A stretch of DNA of 6,922 nucleotides from an uncultured euryarchaeote (lineage in GTDB: Archaea; Thermoplasmatota; Poseidoniia; Poseidoniales; Thalassarchaeaceae): NCBI GenBank assembly GCA_937897085.1, contig CALCOR010000122.1, forward strand, positions 1-6,922, given 5' to 3'. Below the pieces are notes generated by a model. The model worked only from the letters and a program-made list of their open reading frames with translations, ran no database searches and had not been told where the DNA came from. Made by a program: the position numbers and the translations under genes. Shown here piece after piece: positions 1 through 5,847 of this stretch (position 1 is the stretch's first letter; each line of letters opens with the position of its first letter).

Positions 1-441
1 GCCTGCACGGCATAGATCGTAGAGATATTCGTGAGGTAGCCTGGTCCCGCCTTCAGCCCACTTGGCGATGAGTCGCGCTTCGACCTTGCGCACAGCCTCC
101 TCCTCCGGAATTGTCCTATTGGTGATTCGATTTTCCAATTGGGTTTCTTCTTCTGCTGACAGCGAGCGCCAGTCGTCGATCTCCGTGTAATGAGAGTAGG
201 CGACGAGGTTGAACAGGTCCTCCTCGAGATTGGCCCCCGTGCAGGTGATCGCCTTCACCACCCCCTTGCGGATGGCCGGGGCCAGTGAGCGTCCGATTTC
301 CGCTGTTGACATGGCGCCAGCGAGCGTGACCATCAGGCTGCCACCAGCATCGATGAACTCTGACAGCGAGCGCGCCGCTTTGGCCAGCTCACCGGCGTTG
401 AAGTGGCGATAGTGTTCGTCAACGAACTCGCGCACGGACAT
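1..441 (-). CDS. dys: Deoxyhypusine synthase family protein, N-terminal part (truncated by window edge)
   Basis: The family transfers an aminobutyl group from a polyamine, through NAD, to a lysine of aIF5A (deoxyhypusine) or, in homospermidine-synthase-like members, to a free amine. The 147 residues seen contain the family's opening HYRHFNA (10-16), the LAGAMSTAEIG segment (40-50) and the NAD-site motif TGANLEED (68-75). The catalytic lysine lies in the C-terminal half outside the window, so activity cannot be judged. ATG at 441 directly follows the TGA of the speD-like gene with no gap, and a GGAG (453-450) lies 8 nt upstream, so the start is firm. The short N-terminus and the stretches NLVAYSHY, IPEEEAVRKVE and LPHEYLYDL resemble, from memory, the bacterial-type DHS-like subfamily rather than canonical archaeal DHS such as that of Pyrococcus. 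The family call is strong. Whether the product is hypusine or homospermidine is open. Confidence 0.93.
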   Translation of the reverse strand, partial: MSVREFVDEHYRHFNAGELAKAARSLSEFIDAGGSLMVTLAGAMSTAEIGRSLAPAIRKGVVKAITCTGANLEEDLFNLVAYSHYTEIDDWRSLSAEEETQLENRITNRTIPEEEAVRKVEARLIAKWAEGGTRLPHEYLYDLCRAG

Positions 442-834
442 TCAGTCATCTCCGTTCAGGAAACGGTCGAGCGCCTGGCGTCGTAGGAGCCTGATTTCGG
501 GAATCGCTTCTGTCAAGGTGGCATGGATGTGATCAGCAATGACCTCTGCATCGCACCCTCCGCAGGTGAACGCATCGATGGCCAACTGGCCTGAGTCTGC
601 GTAGCAATGAGCGCTCACATGGCTCTCATCAATGAGCACGACCGCAGCGAATCCCTCTGGGCTCTCGCTGCCGTCGAATGCCTGCACATGCGCGTGCACC
701 TCGCGAGCTCCCGCGAGCCGTGCCCCTTCCCGAAGAACCTCAAGCATCCACGCGGACCTGTCGACGCCTTCCTCATCTGGCCATTGCCATCCAAGGTAAT
801 CCAGGCAGACGTGCTGCCCTCGTGGTTCGTTCAC
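442..834 (-). CDS. speD: SpeD-family pyruvoyl-dependent decarboxylase (AdoMet decarboxylase fold; possibly arginine decarboxylase)
   Basis: This 130-residue protein has the fold and length of class 1B AdoMet decarboxylases, which self-cleave to create a pyruvoyl cofactor. The core motif ESHVSAH (70-76) gives the cleavage pair Glu70/Ser71. His76 lies 5 and Cys91 (in DAFTCGG) 20 residues after that serine, matching Ser63, His68 and Cys83 of the Thermotoga enzyme, so processing and catalysis look intact. The usual HTWPE segment reads HCYAD (76-80). The Glu that I recall as binding the AdoMet ribose is therefore Asp80, and the substrate is in doubt. Crenarchaeal arginine decarboxylase and a Haloferax homologue are known SpeD-derived enzymes, and the adjacent agmatinase gene fits production of agmatine. 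The GTG start at 834 overlaps the agmatinase stop (GTGA) and has a near-perfect Shine-Dalgarno site. The in-frame ATG at 984 lies inside the agmatinase gene and is rejected. Fold is sure; substrate is not. Confidence 0.9.
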   Translation of the reverse strand: MNEPRGQHVCLDYLGWQWPDEEGVDRSAWMLEVLREGARLAGAREVHAHVQAFDGSESPEGFAAVVLIDESHVSAHCYADSGQLAIDAFTCGGCDAEVIADHIHATLTEAIPEIRLLRRQALDRFLNGDD

Positions 835-1778
835 GTCTCCACCTCCTGCTTTTCTCGCTGTTCCAGCAGGTTGGCAAGGTGTGCCGCGATCACCTTCGTC
901 GCCAGCATCGCCGCTGTGAACTCGGTCAGCGGCCCCTCTTTGCCGGGCACGATCTCGACCACGTCCGCCCCGAGAACCCGACAATCGGGATTGGCGAACA
1001 GCGCTTCGATCAGTTCGACCGCCTGCCAGTAGTGCAGGCCACCAGGAACCGGTGTGCCCGTGTTCGGCACCAGACCACCATCGAGTCCGTCGATGTCGAG
1101 GGTCAGCCAGACCGGCCCGTCGATGTCAGCGAGTCTCGCTTGCAACAGGTTCCAGTCCCGCTCACCTGAGCAGGTGGACAGCAGGTCCCGAGCCGGGAAG
1201 CATTCGACCCTTCCATCCTCGGCGAGGAACAGCGCCTCCTCGCGGCTGATCGCCCTGACTCCGATCTGGATGATGCCGCCCACCCCTTCGTCGAGTGCTC
1301 GCCTCGCCGCGCACGCGTGGCTCGCCCGCTCGCCATTCATCTCATCCCTGAGGTCTGCGTGCGCATCGATCTGCACCAGCGTGACTCGGCTCAGGTCTCC
1401 CTCGATGTCCGGGTGCGCTCGAAGCGCGCGCATCTCCGCCGGGAGCAGTCCGTGCTCTCCCCCCAGAACGACCGGAAAGCAGGAGCCGTCGAGGTAGTCG
1501 GAGAGGTAGGTCTCCACATTGGCTAGTTGCTCGGCGAGTGAATCTCCTTCTCCATCCCAAGCAGGCGCGGTGTGCAGGCGGAAACCGGCCGGCAGGTCCT
1601 CGGGAAGCAACGGGTCGTACAACTCCACCTGGGAGGAAGCCGCGATGCATGCCCGCGGACCGTCAACCGTGCCCTCGCCGTAGGAGGTCGTCAGTTCGTA
1701 GGGGATCTGTAGAATGGCCACATCACAAGGTCCATCCACATCCGCGAGTCCGAGGAAATTGCCCTCCAACATCTCCAT
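831..1778 (-). CDS. speB: Agmatinase / ureohydrolase (arginase family)
   Basis: This is a manganese-dependent cytoplasmic ureohydrolase, most likely splitting agmatine into putrescine and urea. All six metal ligands are present: His109 in GGEH, Asp138/His140/Asp142 in DAHAD, and Asp228/Asp230 in DIDGLD, followed by the family signature GTPVPGG (241-247). His154 and the Glu of DVVEIVP (275) sit where agmatinases bind the substrate guanidinium. The 315-residue length is normal. The frame stays open to 1931, but the fold begins at NFLGLADV, so ATG 1778 (or 1772, MLEGNF) is preferred. ATG 1874 lies within a TATA-like element and adds a residue stretch without family resemblance. No clear Shine-Dalgarno site precedes 1778, which suits the first gene of an operon with a short leader. 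It is first in a three-gene unit with the SpeD-like and DHS-like genes. A role on agmatinyl-deoxyhypusine, as proposed in Haloferax, is an alternative to free agmatine. Confidence 0.92.
   Translation of the reverse strand: MEMLEGNFLGLADVDGPCDVAILQIPYELTTSYGEGTVDGPRACIAASSQVELYDPLLPEDLPAGFRLHTAPAWDGEGDSLAEQLANVETYLSDYLDGSCFPVVLGGEHGLLPAEMRALRAHPDIEGDLSRVTLVQIDAHADLRDEMNGERASHACAARRALDEGVGGIIQIGVRAISREEALFLAEDGRVECFPARDLLSTCSGERDWNLLQARLADIDGPVWLTLDIDGLDGGLVPNTGTPVPGGLHYWQAVELIEALFANPDCRVLGADVVEIVPGKEGPLTEFTAAMLATKVIAAHLANLLEQREKQEVET
840..847 (-). promoter_or_regulatory. Strong Shine-Dalgarno site for the speD-like gene
   Basis: On the minus strand this reads AGGAGGTG, a full match to the complement of the archaeal 16S rRNA 3' end, 5 nt before the GTG at 834. 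It lies inside the agmatinase coding region and fixes the GTG as the SpeD start. It also argues that this internal gene is translated by fresh initiation as well as by read-through coupling. Confidence 0.8.
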
Positions 1779-1859
1779 CCGCACACAACCGTCCGCCTCT
1801 CCCACCTGTCCGGCATAATCGTTCGCTCGGGCTCTTGGGGAGTGAAAAGGGGTTGTTTT

Positions 1860-1900
1860 CTCCACATTGTTCATATATTGCGGGCAACAGAATAAATGGT
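1860..1900. promoter_or_regulatory. Divergent promoter region between agmatinase operon and the 133-aa gene
   Basis: The 180 nt between the divergent genes contain one AT-rich island. TCATATATTG (1871-1880) reads as a TATA-like box on both strands (CAATATATGA on the minus strand), and AATAAATG (1891-1898) is a second candidate for the plus gene. With transcription about 25 nt downstream, leaders would be roughly 70 nt for the agmatinase (start 1778) and 40-60 nt for the plus-strand gene (start 1959). Another minus-strand candidate is GATTATG around 1813-1820, which would give a very short leader. The sequence alone cannot choose between them, and no operator repeats are obvious. Confidence 0.4.
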
Positions 1901-1945
1901 GCAAGTGATGTGGGGGACATCGCTGCGGCATCTACCGGAACCGAC

Positions 1946-1952
1946 GGAGTGA
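1946..1952 (+). promoter_or_regulatory. Shine-Dalgarno site of the 133-aa gene
   Basis: GGAGTGA lies 6 nt before the ATG at 1959. It differs from the ideal GGAGGTGA by loss of one G and supports 1959 over the next in-frame ATG at 1965. The same GGAGTGA heptamer precedes the Mrp-type gene at the right end of the window. Confidence 0.6.
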
Positions 1953-1958
1953 ACACAC

Positions 1959-2360
1959 ATGGGAATGTCATTGGCGGAACTGACTGAGGCGATTCGTCGC
2001 CATATCGACAAGGAGATGGAACCGATCGTGGCCGAGGGCATGGCTGAGCACGCGCTCGGCTTCTTCGGCTACTACGACCGTATCATCGACAATGCGCTCG
2101 AGCCGACCGACCGCAACCTGTTCTACATGTTCCAGGATTACGACCTGCTCACCACTGAATCGGAGGAGACAACCCTCTGGGACGGCCGCGAATGGCGTAT
2201 CCACTACTGGAAGTTCAAGGCGGAGCTTGCGCACAAGGCGCGCGAGTATCTCGAAGGTGGTGACGCCGAAGAGGTCGATCCGTTCGCCGATGTTTACCTG
2301 GACATCCCATCCGACGTCTGGAACCGTAACGAGGACGACTTCGAAGAGCCCCTGTTCTGA
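1959..2360 (+). CDS. Conserved archaeal protein of unknown function (DUF6015-like)
   Basis: This is a soluble, acidic 133-residue protein without signal peptide or membrane segment. An N-terminal helix (4-35) is followed by a block that looks strongly conserved: FGYYDRIIDNALEPTDR (36-52), LFYMFQDYDLLTTESEE (54-70) and DGREWRIHYW (75-84). It ends in an acidic, proline- and tryptophan-containing tail. From memory the block matches an archaeal family of unknown function, I believe DUF6015; I could not check this. The layout of helix, LFYMF...LLTTE and a basic-aromatic hairpin would suit a winged-helix fold, but that is inference and no nucleic-acid-binding role is shown. It is divergent from the polyamine operon and lies 66 nt upstream of the surface-protein gene, with which it may be co-transcribed. 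Coding is supported by a good Shine-Dalgarno site and codon-like composition; its antisense ORF has no such support. Confidence 0.85.
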   Translation: MGMSLAELTEAIRRHIDKEMEPIVAEGMAEHALGFFGYYDRIIDNALEPTDRNLFYMFQDYDLLTTESEETTLWDGREWRIHYWKFKAELAHKAREYLEGGDAEEVDPFADVYLDIPSDVWNRNEDDFEEPLF

Positions 2361-2370
2361 CACGGTGCAA

Positions 2371-2388
2371 GGTGAAACTACGTTCACC
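2371..2388. repeat. Short inverted repeat between the 133-aa gene and the surface-protein gene
   Basis: GGTGAA (2371-2376) and TTCACC (2383-2388) form a 6-bp stem with a 6-nt loop, 10 nt after the stop of the upstream gene and about 38 nt before the next start. No T-tract follows, so a terminator is not supported. It could be an mRNA hairpin, an operator half-site pair, or chance. Confidence 0.3.
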
Positions 2389-2426
2389 CTCAGTGATGCA
2401 ACTGCTGGCGCGGGGGCAGAGGATTG

Positions 2427-5400
2427 ATGAGGGAACCGAACGTATCAACCTCCATGGTGAGAGAATCCTCTCGACTCCTGCCTACGCTCGTTCTTCTGCT
2501 GATGCTCGGCCTCAGCGCTGGCCCTATCGTGGTTGCACAGGGACAAACACCCCCTGACATCTCCATCCACGTGGATTGGGTTGACGCTGACGGTGATGAC
2601 CATGCTGAGCATGCCTACGTTGTCGAATTCAGTTCAGCCCCGGACCCGAGCGACTGGTTGGTGAACGTCACCCACTCTGACGCGAACGGAACTGCTCTAG
2701 GTTCCTGGACCTACCTCTGGGGCGATGAGAACAACTCTCTCGACCCGATCGACTCCACTCACTACCGTGTGCTCGTCCCAACCAACATCTCGTTCGCGGA
2801 TTCCATCGACATCGAGGTCTGGATGGATCAGGGTTCTGCTCCATCCGCGACGCGAACCGTCGTAGCCACTCTGTGGAACCAACCATTGGCCGACCACGAG
2901 ATCACGGTCGCCACGCAGTGGGAGTTGGAGCACTCGATTGCCAATGGAAGCGATTCGGAGAGTTACGAACTCGACTTCGCCGGTCAGGGTTGGCAGAAGC
3001 GCACAGCCGGGGTGCTTGAACACAACGAACTCGGGACTGGCACGCTGGTCATCAACGAGACCACCGACGACACGAACATGGTCATCACGCTGCAGTTGAC
3101 TCGCATATGGCTCAACGAGACGATGGTCGGTGCCGAACTGGAGAGTCAGATGTTCGAGATGATCGGGGCCGGAAACCTCGTCGTGAACACGGATAACGAA
3201 GGAGATAATACGGTGATAACCGCCAACGTCGTTGACTCGTACATCACTCGCTCGCTCGCGGATGGCATAGTCTCCGAGGCGATGCGCCTCGAGGCGAACG
3301 GGATGCTGAACATATCTTCGCAGGATGGAGACGAGGAGACGTGGATCAACGGCTCTCTTTCCCTTCTGCTGGTGGAGATCGAGGATGTCGGCGATGTGCG
3401 CGTGCTGAATAACATCGAGTTCGAAGCCACTGCCCAGATGCACACCCAGACAGATGAGGGATACTTGGATTTCGACCTCAGCGAACTGATCAGCAGGGAA
3501 CGCACAGAGAGCGGGACCATGGTGAGCCAGTTCAGTCGCTTCCGCGGCGATGGTTCCTTCCTGTTCAGCGACACCAATGACGAGAACGGGTCAATCGTCA
3601 TCTCAGGGGACATACTCGAGTTCTACTTCGAGAGCCAGAACGGCAACAAGACCGCTGACAGCATCCATCTGGATGGCGATATATCGGGAGCCACCAGTGG
3701 GAGTTTTGGTATCTTGCGCGGTATCCAGAGCACTGGTGAGACGGCCAACGACACCGGGGTGTTGTGGCCAATCAACCTGATTCATCAGGAGGTGTGGTAC
3801 AACATCACTGGAGGAGGTGTGCTGGGTGATCTCGGCGTGGGTGCCTACTACAACGAGACCCACGACTACGAAGTGGTCTACGACAATTACACCAATCGCA
3901 CCATCCGCTTCAAATGGGACGAGCAGTCCGACGACCCCAGCCAGGGTGAGGAATGGCCACCTGACTCCCCCATCCCTCCGACTCCCCAGAATGACACCCT
4001 TGACGAGAGCATGCTCGGGGATGTGAACATCAGCCGCGAAACCGGGTTCGCGCCCACCGAACTGTTGCTGGGTGATTCGCTCTCCCTGTATGCGAGCGAC
4101 CTGATGTGGCTCGATCTCGTCGCCGACGGATACGACACGTTCACGCGTGACGGGCATGTGATGCAGGTCACCACCTGGAACGGCACATACAGTGGTGTGG
4201 GCACCGCCTCGGGTTCCGTGGTCAACAACGGCATCCTCGCTGGGCTCATCGCCCAGGTGCAGCGCGAAGTCGGTTTCGACATCGGCGATGACGAAATTCT
4301 CAACTTCACCGAGGTGCAGTCGCTCGAGCGAGTCATCTCACCGGCGATCATCAGCGAGTCGGAGAACACGCCTCCGCAAATCAGCGACTTCCGCTTGCAG
4401 GAGGGGAGTGTGGTCAACGAGGGCGGCCGACTCGTGCACGTCGAGGCGGTCATCTCTGACCCGGACTGGAACGTGCGCACAGTCAGCGTCGACCTGTCGT
4501 CGATGGGGCTCGGTACGCTCGACCTGAATGACATCGGGCTCGACGGAGATTCAATCGTCCACGACGACATCTACACCGGCTCGTTCGTCTACACCGGAAC
4601 CGATGCGGGCAACCTGTCCACACCAGTGACGGTCACCGACTCGTTCACCTCGACCAGTGATTCCGCAGCCACGCTGTTGGTGACGCACCGCGCACCACGA
4701 ATGACAGACTTCCAGATGTCCACCGATTCAGTCCACCGCGGTGAGAATCTCACCGTCAGCATCCAGGCTTGGGATGCTCTGGGTGTTGCGCGGGCGGCGG
4801 TCGATTTCCGCTCTGAGGGTGGCTCTCTCATCGATCTGGTGGACGATGGCGGCAACTCATGGTCAGGAACGGTGCAGATTCCCGCATCGCTGGTGCCGGG
4901 TGACCTGCGGCTGACGGTTTACCTCGAGGACGGCGCGGGCGCATGGGCGACGCGTCAGGTGGTCCATGTCGATGGTCAATGGGTCGCCTCTTCGGCCATT
5001 CCTGACCCCGATTCCTCTGAAGTGGTGACGACCCCCGTTCCTTGGCTGCACATCCTCAACGAGGGTCCGGCTATCAGCGAGTTCACTCTCTACAAGGATG
5101 GCGCAGCTGTCACCGAGATCGTGGTCCCGGACACCGGCTCGGGTTCCTCAGTCTATGTGATCACGGTCGCGGTGCAAGACCCCGACGGAGTCTCCGCTGT
5201 CCAGGCGCGGCTGATGTCACTCGCTCCCATCGGTCAGGATCTGAATTGGCAGTTGATGACCGACAACGGCCAAGGAGCAGATGCTGTCGCCGACGACGGT
5301 GTTTATTCCATCGAGGTGCAGGTGCGCGAGGGCCTACCGACCGGCAGCCCTGTCGAACTGCAGTTCCGCGGCGTCGATCTCTTCGTGGCGGCCACTGACC

Positions 5401-5600
5401 CCGTAGTGCGCGTCGAGGTGATGCTCACCGAGCCGGAGACGAGCATCCTGACCGATCCCGGCAAGGAGTTCCTTGATTTCTCCTCCAGCACGCTGGTCAT
5501 CCTGGTGCTCGTCGGCCTGTTGCTTCTGGGTGGTGCCGTCGGGCTCGGAATAGCCCTGCGCAGAACAGACGACATGGAAGACCGCTGGGGCGGTGAATGA
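2427..5600 (+). CDS. Large secreted, membrane-anchored surface protein with Ig-like modules
   Basis: This 1057-residue protein has type I topology. A signal peptide has a basic n-region (to Arg16), a hydrophobic core (LLPTLVLLLMLGLSAG, 17-32) and likely cleavage near VVAQG (35-39). The ectodomain ends in one transmembrane helix (about 1022-1043) and a short tail starting RR (1045-1046). Residues 43-153 look like a beta-rich module. Residues 154-500 are beta-rich and unassigned, and a proline-rich linker lies at 509-521. Three diverged Ig-like modules start at PQISDFRL (650), PRMTDFQM (757) and PAISEFTL (881); the first and third share a DD(G)xY motif (713-716, 957-960). Twenty-two N-X-S/T sequons lie in the mature part, 20 of them before residue 630. 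No catalytic motif is recognised, so an envelope or adhesion role is inference. ATG 2427 follows a weak GAGG. TTG 2424 and ATG 2454 are alternatives; the latter leaves a more standard signal peptide. Confidence 0.9.
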   Translation: MREPNVSTSMVRESSRLLPTLVLLLMLGLSAGPIVVAQGQTPPDISIHVDWVDADGDDHAEHAYVVEFSSAPDPSDWLVNVTHSDANGTALGSWTYLWGDENNSLDPIDSTHYRVLVPTNISFADSIDIEVWMDQGSAPSATRTVVATLWNQPLADHEITVATQWELEHSIANGSDSESYELDFAGQGWQKRTAGVLEHNELGTGTLVINETTDDTNMVITLQLTRIWLNETMVGAELESQMFEMIGAGNLVVNTDNEGDNTVITANVVDSYITRSLADGIVSEAMRLEANGMLNISSQDGDEETWINGSLSLLLVEIEDVGDVRVLNNIEFEATAQMHTQTDEGYLDFDLSELISRERTESGTMVSQFSRFRGDGSFLFSDTNDENGSIVISGDILEFYFESQNGNKTADSIHLDGDISGATSGSFGILRGIQSTGETANDTGVLWPINLIHQEVWYNITGGGVLGDLGVGAYYNETHDYEVVYDNYTNRTIRFKWDEQSDDPSQGEEWPPDSPIPPTPQNDTLDESMLGDVNISRETGFAPTELLLGDSLSLYASDLMWLDLVADGYDTFTRDGHVMQVTTWNGTYSGVGTASGSVVNNGILAGLIAQVQREVGFDIGDDEILNFTEVQSLERVISPAIISESENTPPQISDFRLQEGSVVNEGGRLVHVEAVISDPDWNVRTVSVDLSSMGLGTLDLNDIGLDGDSIVHDDIYTGSFVYTGTDAGNLSTPVTVTDSFTSTSDSAATLLVTHRAPRMTDFQMSTDSVHRGENLTVSIQAWDALGVARAAVDFRSEGGSLIDLVDDGGNSWSGTVQIPASLVPGDLRLTVYLEDGAGAWATRQVVHVDGQWVASSAIPDPDSSEVVTTPVPWLHILNEGPAISEFTLYKDGAAVTEIVVPDTGSGSSVYVITVAVQDPDGVSAVQARLMSLAPIGQDLNWQLMTDNGQGADAVADDGVYSIEVQVREGLPTGSPVELQFRGVDLFVAATDPVVRVEVMLTEPETSILTDPGKEFLDFSSSTLVILVLVGLLLLGGAVGLGIALRRTDDMEDRWGGE

Positions 5601-5604
5601 GTCT

Positions 5605-5619
5605 CATCGAACTTCGATG
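5605..5619. repeat. Palindromic hairpin just after the surface-protein stop codon
   Basis: CATCGAA (5605-5611) and TTCGATG (5613-5619) are exact reverse complements around a single C, starting 4 nt after the stop codon. In RNA this gives a 5-6 bp hairpin. It lies between convergent transcripts: the surface-protein gene ends here and the tRNA is read towards it. On the minus strand a short TTTT (5629-5626) lies between tRNA and hairpin and could help end the tRNA transcript. A 3'-end stabilising or terminator role is possible but unproven. Confidence 0.4.
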
Positions 5620-5653
5620 CGGATGAAAACAGAGCGCTGCATCACGTTCGGAG

Positions 5654-5725
5654 TGCGAGCGCCGAGAGTTGAACTCGGGTTCAAGCGTTGGCAACGCTCG
5701 GTGATAACCACTACACTACGCTCGC
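5654..5725 (-). tRNA. tRNA-Gly (anticodon GCC)
   Basis: The minus strand folds into a complete 72-nt cloverleaf. Its parts are a 7-bp acceptor stem GCGAGCG/CGCTCGC, a D arm with GTG/CAC closing the loop, an anticodon stem GAGCG/CGCTT (one G-U pair) with loop TTGCCAA, a 4-nt variable region, and a 5-bp T stem CCGAG/CTCGG with loop TTCAACT. The anticodon GCC reads GGC and GGU glycine codons. The discriminator base is A (5654), and the 3' CCA is not encoded (CTC follows), as is common in archaea. There is no intron. A TATA-like box is well placed upstream. The gene is convergent with the surface-protein gene and divergent from alba. Confidence 0.97.
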
Positions 5726-5748
5726 AGCATTCGGCCGCCACTTGGAAT

Positions 5749-5760
5749 CCGCTTAAACGG
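5749..5760 (-). promoter_or_regulatory. TATA box of the tRNA-Gly gene
   Basis: The minus strand reads CCGTTTAAGCGG, with its TTTAAG core centred about 30 nt before the mature tRNA 5' end. That is where TBP binds if transcription starts a few bases upstream of the tRNA. The core is nearly symmetric (CTTAAA on the plus strand), so it could also serve alba with a leader of about 65 nt, but a nearer alba candidate exists. Confidence 0.55.
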
Positions 5761-5762
5761 TT

Positions 5763-5794
5763 GTCGGGATGCCCTGCGTGGTCCTCATCCCGAC
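5763..5794. repeat. Perfect 9-bp inverted repeat upstream of alba
   Basis: GTCGGGATG (5763-5771) and CATCCCGAC (5786-5794) are exact reverse complements separated by 14 nt. The repeat sits between the tRNA TATA box and the likely alba TATA box. It could be a two-half-site operator (the half-site centres are 23 bp apart, about two helical turns) or, if transcribed, a stable hairpin. No coding gene overlaps it. Confidence 0.6.
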
Positions 5795-5795
5795 C

Positions 5796-5807
5796 TTCGA
5801 CATATCA
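5796..5807 (+). promoter_or_regulatory. Candidate TATA box of alba
   Basis: TTCGACATATCA contains an AT-rich CATATC core centred near 5803. Transcription about 25 nt downstream would give a leader of roughly 20 nt that just contains the Shine-Dalgarno site. The match to a TATA consensus is only moderate; the placement is the main support. Confidence 0.4.
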
Positions 5808-5838
5808 GTTGAAGTTGGATGCCCCCCTCCGCGGGACA

Positions 5839-5843
5839 GGTGA
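5839..5843 (+). promoter_or_regulatory. Shine-Dalgarno site of alba
   Basis: GGTGA matches the archaeal anti-Shine-Dalgarno sequence and lies 4 nt before the GTG at 5848. It decides this GTG as the start. The open frame continues upstream to 5593 but would run across the antisense tRNA and lacks any Alba-like residues. Confidence 0.65.
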
Positions 5844-5847
5844 GACC

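Noticed and set aside
835..984. N-terminal extension of the speD-like gene to an ATG at 984
   Set aside because: It would overlap about 150 nt of the agmatinase gene, has no family resemblance, and the GTG at 834 has a near-perfect Shine-Dalgarno site.
1779..1931. N-terminal extension of the agmatinase to ATG 1874 or 1931
   Set aside because: The added residues are of low complexity for the family and span the AT-rich promoter region. Ureohydrolase homology starts just after 1778.
1538..1987. Plus-strand 149-residue ORF crossing the agmatinase 5' end and the divergent promoter
   Set aside because: Rich in Pro/Arg/His with no recognisable family. It overlaps both a firm gene and the start of the 133-residue gene.
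1968..2387. 139-residue antisense ORF opposite the 133-residue gene
   Set aside because: The plus-strand frame has a well-placed Shine-Dalgarno site and a compact conserved-looking aromatic block. The antisense frame has neither.
2697..3443. 248-residue antisense ORF inside the surface-protein gene (with others at 3603-4157 and 3887-4570)
   Set aside because: These are shadows of a GC-rich gene on the other strand. Their translations show no domain, signal or Shine-Dalgarno support.
5593..5847. Upstream extension of alba, giving a 191-residue protein starting at 5593
   Set aside because: It runs across the antisense tRNA-Gly, the inverted repeat and the promoter elements. Alba proteins are about 90-105 residues.
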